From Humulus lupulus (taxonomy: Eukaryota > Streptophyta > Magnoliopsida > Rosales > Cannabaceae), in NCBI RefSeq assembly GCF_963169125.1, contig NC_084802.1, forward strand, positions 15,190,896 through 15,254,895: 64,000 nucleotides of DNA. The letters are read 5' to 3'. Below are positions 59,111 through 64,000 of this stretch, piece after piece. Numbering within the stretch: the stretch's first letter is position 1; each line of letters opens with the position of its first letter. The notes below the pieces were generated by a model that saw only the letters and a program-made list of their open reading frames with translations, had not been told where the DNA came from and ran no database searches. Both the position numbers and the translations under genes were made by a program.

Positions 59111-60391
59111 AAAAGGTATTTCTTCCCAAAATTCTTTCTTACCAAATAACTCAGGGTATCTTTCTCTCATGTCTTCCTCCAATTCCCATGTTGCTTCTCT
59201 TTCCGTGTTATTCTTCCACAAGACCTTAACTAGTGGAATCCTTTTGGATCTTAGTTCCTTGATTCCATTTTCAATGATACGCTCTACTTTTTCATCCTAA
59301 CTTAGGTCATGCTTCAGCTGCAACGGCTCATAACTCAGAACATGAGAGGGATCCAACACGTACTTACGCAACATCGAGATTTGAAAGACGTTATGTGTTT
59401 TGGCTAGTGCTGAACGGTACACAACTTTCCCAACTATGTCCAAATTATCAAATGGACCTATAAATCTCGGGCTCATTTTCCCTTTCTTCCAAAAACGCAT
59501 AACACCCTTCATTGGCGAGACTCTAAAAAATACAAACTCGCCAACTGAAAACTTGATATCCCTTCTCTTAAGGTCTGCGTAGTTCTTTTGCCTACTTTGA
59601 GCGCTAAGCATCCTTTGGTGAATCTTTTCAATCGCCTCGCTGGCTTCCATAACTGCCTCGAGGCCTAAAATTTGCTTCTCCCCAACCTCATCCCAGTGAA
59701 AGGGAGATCTACATTTGTGCCCATAAAGCATCTCATTGGGAGCCATCCCTATAGTGTACTAATAGCTATTGTTATAGAAGAACTCCATCAGGGGTAGATA
59801 CCAACTCCAAGACTCTGAAAAGTACAAAGCACAACATCTCAACATATCTTCTAGAATCTGAATAGTCCTCTCAGATTGCCCATCGGTTTGGGGATGAAAA
59901 GTCGTACTGAACTTCAACTTTGTACCCAGAGCTTTCTACAACCCTTTCCAAAAGTTTGATGTGAACACTGACCCTCGGACAGAGATAACCGACTTTGGAA
60001 CCCCATGAAGTCTCACTATCTCACTAACATACAACTCTGCATAATGATCCACCAAGTAGATGGTCTTAACTAGTAGAAAATGGGCGGACTTAGTGAGCCT
60101 GTCTACTATTACCCAAGCAGAATCGTGCTACTTTGAGGTCCTAGGTATCCCTACCACAAAATCCATTGCTATGTCTTCCCATTTCCATTCTAGAACATAA
60201 AGTGGCTGAAGTAGCCATGCTAGCCTTTGGTGTTCTGCTTTGACTTGCTGACATGTCAAACACATGGCAACAAACTCATCAACATCTTTCTTCATTCTAA
60301 GCCAGCAATACAATGCTTTAAGGTCCTGGTACATCTTTTTCAACCATGGATGTAAGGAATAGGGTGTTAGATGCGCCTCTCTCATAATACT
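59111..60391 (-). pseudogene. Element G pol: integrase and chromodomain, decayed
   Basis: On the minus strand from 60385: zinc region (HLTPYSLHPWLKKMYQDLKA, then [13 protein letters not shown]), then MDFVVGIPRTSK and a stop at 60128. The catalytic core continues ([19 protein letters not shown]) with the second catalytic Asp replaced by Val (SVRGSVF, about 59985), further stops near 59940 and 59760, and an intact Glu motif ([18 protein letters not shown]). From 59746 the GPY/F region is open (MSPRFIGPFDNLDIVGKV) to a stop at 59297 (Tyr codon to TAG). The chromodomain then follows with its Trp conserved ([10 protein letters not shown]) and YPELFGK. The part upstream of 60391 was displaced by element F. 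Confidence 0.88.
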
Positions 60392-62846
60392 TGTAACGCC
60401 CCGGTTACTCCAAGACCGTTACTGTGAACTTTGAACCGTGCTTAACTCGCTAATCAAGTTCCTTGGTTAAAAACGTGCGTCTAGGTGTTATTAATAGGTT
60501 AAGGTGTAAAACCAATCAAAAGGAAATGATATATTTTATTTAAAACTTAAACTATTCATGGGCACATAAAAAGGTTTACAAGTTATTTACGATACAAAAT
60601 GGTCATTGCAGTATAAAATTTACAACTCGCCGACCTAAGCGGCAAAAATAGGGCAAACCCCCTAGTCCTCTGAGAACTCCTTGACCATGGTGGTCAAGCG
60701 GTCGCATCTATACACATCACCACCTAAGCTCTCCACTCAAGGTTGGGTGAGCTTTTCTTTCCCTTTACCTGCACCACATAGCACCCATGAGCCAAAGCCC
60801 AGCAAGAAAACTCAATACTGCATGTAAATATTATCAAATGATTATCATTATAATCATACAGAGCTTATAGCCCTGAACAGATGAGTGAATATCACTTTGT
60901 GGTTACGTTAACCATGAAGGAGCTTATAGCTCTAATCCGATGAATGATTTAACACTTGAGGTTCTGGTAAACCATAATGAGTGACTGACGAGCAAGTCAC
61001 TAGGGGCTCGGTACCCATAGCCGTGTTACAATTCAATCACTAGGACTCTCTGGCCCTGGCTCTAATCAGATGAGCGACTGATGGGTAGTCACTGCGAGCT
61101 CGGCACCCACAGCCATGTGACTAAACAGTCACTGGGGCTCTCTAGCCCTGGCTTTAAGTGACTAGCCTTTGGCTAAACAAGCACTTTTAGTTTTCATCGA
61201 ACTTGAGGTCGGTTCGGCATTAATGCTCATTTGATTCATTCAATGCAGATGTCGATTAGATCTAATATTTATCGGCTTATGCTAAGACCGTTCTTGACTT
61301 ATGAGTCAATACCATGTGACCAGTGCTCAATACTATTGTTGAACTTGACTAATGAGTCACAACTTCACAGTTAATACTAACACTATTGCCAATTCTGACT
61401 ATTCAGTCAGTGCCATGCACAAATGAGCAAGATTTTCTAAGCATTCGATATGCAATCAACGTCCACATTTAAACATTCAACATGCCTCAAGAATAACCAT
61501 GCATGTCACGTATAGGGTGCAATTTTCTTACCTCTGGTTCGAGCAAGAATTAGTAAAAGAACGACCCTTGAGAACGATCTGTCTTTTAGTTCCTTAGTGG
61601 TCACCTAGTCATAACCAAATATGGAATTCCATCAACAAAATAAGTAATAAAGGATCTCAGACCAAGACCTAGCCTCCAGGACATCGAATCCTACCAAACC
61701 GGGTAGTAGGAACGATCCCGAGGCCTAAGGTTTGAGTTCCCATGATCAAAACACCACTTTGGCCACAAAAACCATAAAGCATTGTGGCCCCATCTCTCTG
61801 AGTCGCAGCCCTTAGCCAAGACAGAGGGGCCCACCTCAGGCACCTGCACCAATCACCGCGGCCCTCCTTCCCTAGTGTCGCGGCCCCCATGCCCTTCATC
61901 TCCACTGCCCACCTGCACCAAGCTCGGGCCGCGGCGCCCAAGAATAGGTTCGCGGTCCCACCTGGAAACTCACCCATAACCCCGATTTTCCACTTCTAAA
62001 TCCTTCCAAAAACCTACCCAAACATCTCCAAATCCAAAAATCAAAGTTCCCAAACATCCCAATGATCCAAAATCATCAAATCCTAAGGCTCAAACAAACC
62101 AGAAACTCATCAACACACAAAATCCAAATCAGAGCTTAGAAACTCTAAAACTCAAAACTTAAAGCTTAGATTACCTTTGATTAAGTTGTTCCTCGCTAAA
62201 TCCTTCGGTCAAGAAGCTTCTAATATTTCCTAGGATCACTATGCCTTGATCCTCACTTGATTCCGACTCCTAAAACCTAAGTTTCCTTCGAAATTGGAAC
62301 GAACGGTCAAAAGGATAACGGGTGCCAGAGAAAAGGTGTTTGAACATAGTTTTTCTTCTGACAGGTTACTTCAAGCTTAAGTAGTCTCAAGTAAATCCTA
62401 ATGCTCGGGGTCCCAAAAATGTCCCCGGGGACAAAATAGTCAAAACTCCCAGAATTTCCTCCTGATCTCACTAACTCCCATTATATCATCAAATAATCAT
62501 TCTCACTATCCAATATCCCAATAATTGACCCCGTTATGACAAAATCACTAACTTGTATCCTAAGATCGTCTCATGCCAAATAGCTCAAACATATCCACAT
62601 AATAATGAGATCTCATCCATAAATCATAAACATGCACCAAAATATACAAATATGCCCTAAACGGGCCAAATTACCAAAATGCCCTTATGATGAAATGTGG
62701 ACCCACATGCATGCATTTAACATCATATTATAATATAATTCACATAAACATGCATATAATCATTTAATGGCATAATAAATCACTTATGGCCCTCCCGACC
62801 TACTAATCCAACCATTAAACCGCATTAGGGATTTCAGGGCATTACA
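60392..62846 (-). repeat. 3' LTR of element F (2455 bp)
   Basis: Minus strand TGTAATGCCCTGAAATCCC...GGGGCGTTACA. Predicted intron: donor CCAGAG|GTAAGAAAAT at 61531, acceptor TGTGGTGCAG|GTAAAGGG ending 60769, preceded by CTTGCTGGGCTTTGGCTCA. GTCACTxxxGGCTCTCTxGCC and related repeats lie inside it (60860-61400). A 102-codon minus-strand frame at 61669-61977 lies in GC-rich U3/leader sequence (GCCGCGGC motifs, as at 12840-12940 in E1) and is not a gene. Confidence 0.9.
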
Positions 62847-62860
62847 ATTATCCCCTCCTT
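62847..62860 (-). other. Polypurine tract of element F
   Basis: Minus-strand AAGGAGGGGATAAT directly before the LTR. Confidence 0.8.
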
Positions 62861-64000
62861 ACAGAAATTTCATCCTCAAAATTTACCTAAACAACTCGGG
62901 ATACTGACTCCGCATATCTGACTCCATCTCCTAGGTCACTTCCTCGACCTTGTTGTTCCTCCACAATACCTTAACCAAAGGTATCGTCTTATTTCTGAGG
63001 ACCTTGTCCTTTCTGTCAAGTATCTGGACTGGTTGTTCCTCAAAGGAAAGATCCGCCTCAAGCTCTAGATCTTCATAACTCAAAACATGAGTCACATCAG
63101 ATACATACTTCCGAAGAGCTGGAAAGTGAAACACATTATGCACTGCTGACAATGTCGGAGGTAAGGCCAACTTGTAAGCCACCTGACCAATCCTCTCCAG
63201 GATCTCAAATGGACCTACATATTTAGGGCTCAGCTTGCCCTTCTTCCCAAATCTTCTTACCCCTTTCCATGGCGAGACTCTCAGAAAGACATAGTCCCCC
63301 ACCTGGAACTCCATGTTTCTGCGCTTGGGATCTGCATAACTTTTCTGTCTACTCTGAGAAGTGAGCATCCGAGCTCTAATCTTCTCAATGGCCTCACTGG
63401 TCCTCTGAAATGCCTCAGGACCCAAGTATCTCCTTTCACCTGTCTCATCCCAATGAATGGGAGATCTGCACTTCCTACCATACAACATCTCATAAGGTGC
63501 AACTCCAATGGTAAACCGATAACTGTTATTGTAGGAAAACTCTATCAAAAGTAGATACTTACTCCAAGATCCACCAAAGTCCAGCACACATGCTCGCAGC
63601 ATGTCTTCCAATATCTGGATCATCCTCTCAGATTGCCCATCTGTCTGAGGATGATAAGCAGTACTGAACTTCAACTGTGTTCCCATGGCCCTCTATAAAC
63701 TCCCCCTAAACTTGGAAATAAAAGTGGGATCTCGATCTGACACAATCGACCTCAGTGCTCCATGGAGGCGCACGATCTCTCTCACATAGAGATATGCATA
63801 CTGGTCAACTATATATGTAGTCCTCACTAGCAAGAACTGAACTGACTTGGTATAGTGATCCACTATCACCCATATAGAATCATGCTGACCAACAGTCCTG
63901 GGTAACCCCACCACGAAATCCATCGTGATATCCCCCCATTTCCACTCTGGGATATCCAGAGGCTGCAATAACCCTGCTGGCCTCTGATGCTCAGCCTTGA
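62861..64000 (-). pseudogene. Element F pol: integrase core and chromodomain, two stops
   Basis: Read from the right edge on the minus strand: the end of the zinc region ([12 protein letters not shown]), MDFVVGLPRT (first catalytic Asp), SDRDPTFISKF (second), a stop at 63693-63695 (Gln codon CAG to TAG), [18 protein letters not shown] (Glu), GPY/F region (SPKYVGPFEILERIGQV) and chromodomain (VQILDRKDKVLRNK, KVLWRNNKVEEVT). The conserved chromodomain Trp codon is TAG (62931-62933), then the frame continues to YPELFR and the natural stop at 62883. Catalytic residues are intact, so F is only lightly decayed; upstream domains are outside the window. Confidence 0.9.

Larger units (their letters stand above)
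51614..60391 (-). mobile_element. Element G: minus-strand Ty3/gypsy chromovirus, 3' part only
   Basis: Read on the minus strand: integrase, chromodomain, polypurine tract, 3' LTR. The 3' LTR ends at 51614, next to the presumed target duplication TCAGA (51609-51613), which cannot be confirmed because the 5' LTR is off the window. The pol region is cut at 60391 by element F. Nested I2 (with A2) sits in its LTR. Confidence 0.85.
60392..64000 (-). mobile_element. Element F: minus-strand Ty3/gypsy chromovirus of the E family, 3' part
   Basis: 3' LTR 60392-62846, polypurine tract, then pol running off the right edge. It is inserted in the integrase of element G; ATACT (60387-60391) would be its target duplication, to be confirmed outside the window. 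It is the coding relative of solo LTRs E1 and E2. Confidence 0.88.

Overview
This is a repeat-only window from a plant nuclear genome, most likely a eudicot. I found no host gene, no RNA gene and nothing prokaryotic. The evidence is the density of Ty3/gypsy LTR retrotransposons with plant-type features: initiator-Met-tRNA primer sites, chromodomain integrases of the Tekay/Del type, a Tat-lineage element with a second RNase H, CACTA-like ends, MITEs and plant TATA boxes. I cannot name the species.

Layout. Bases 1-5343 are AT-rich DNA with an ~80-bp tandem array, a CACTA-like non-autonomous element (1713-3072) and a MITE-like element (about 4545-4945). From 5344 a second CACTA-like transposon begins, and the rest of the window is a stack of insertions. 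Most could be ordered from exact 5-bp target-site duplications (TSDs). H, a 4.7-kb solo LTR (5356-10067), interrupts the CACTA end. B, an old chromovirus (10280-32559), carries solo LTR E1 in its 5' LTR, solo LTR D in its RT (which itself carries solo LTR I1) and the young complete element A (22531-32198) in its integrase. C, a Tat-lineage element (34453-51334), carries solo LTRs K and E2. G, a minus-strand chromovirus (51614 onward), carries solo LTR I2 in its LTR (which itself carries solo LTR A2) and the minus-strand element F (60392 to the right edge) in its integrase. In total there are three elements with both LTRs, two running off the right edge and eight solo LTRs.

Element A is the only one with an intact coding capacity. 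Its two 1915-bp LTRs differ at two positions by eye, and its gag-pol is a single 1548-residue reading frame with every catalytic residue present. Between the primer site and gag it has a separate intact 155-residue ORF of unknown function (called ORF0 here), preceded by a predicted 75-bp leader intron. This is the best candidate for something undescribed.

Three patterns cross families. (1) Nearly every chromovirus LTR has a predicted intron with a GTAAGG/GTAAGA-type donor and an acceptor in a conserved block (CTGGGC, GCTCA, pyrimidines, TGCAG|G), enclosing short family-specific tandem repeats. (2) The A and K LTRs carry several copies of the palindrome GGCGATATATCGCC or close variants upstream of the TATA box. 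(3) Element C carries a degraded antisense gene with its own TATA box and predicted GT-AG introns. All coding calls other than A are decayed.
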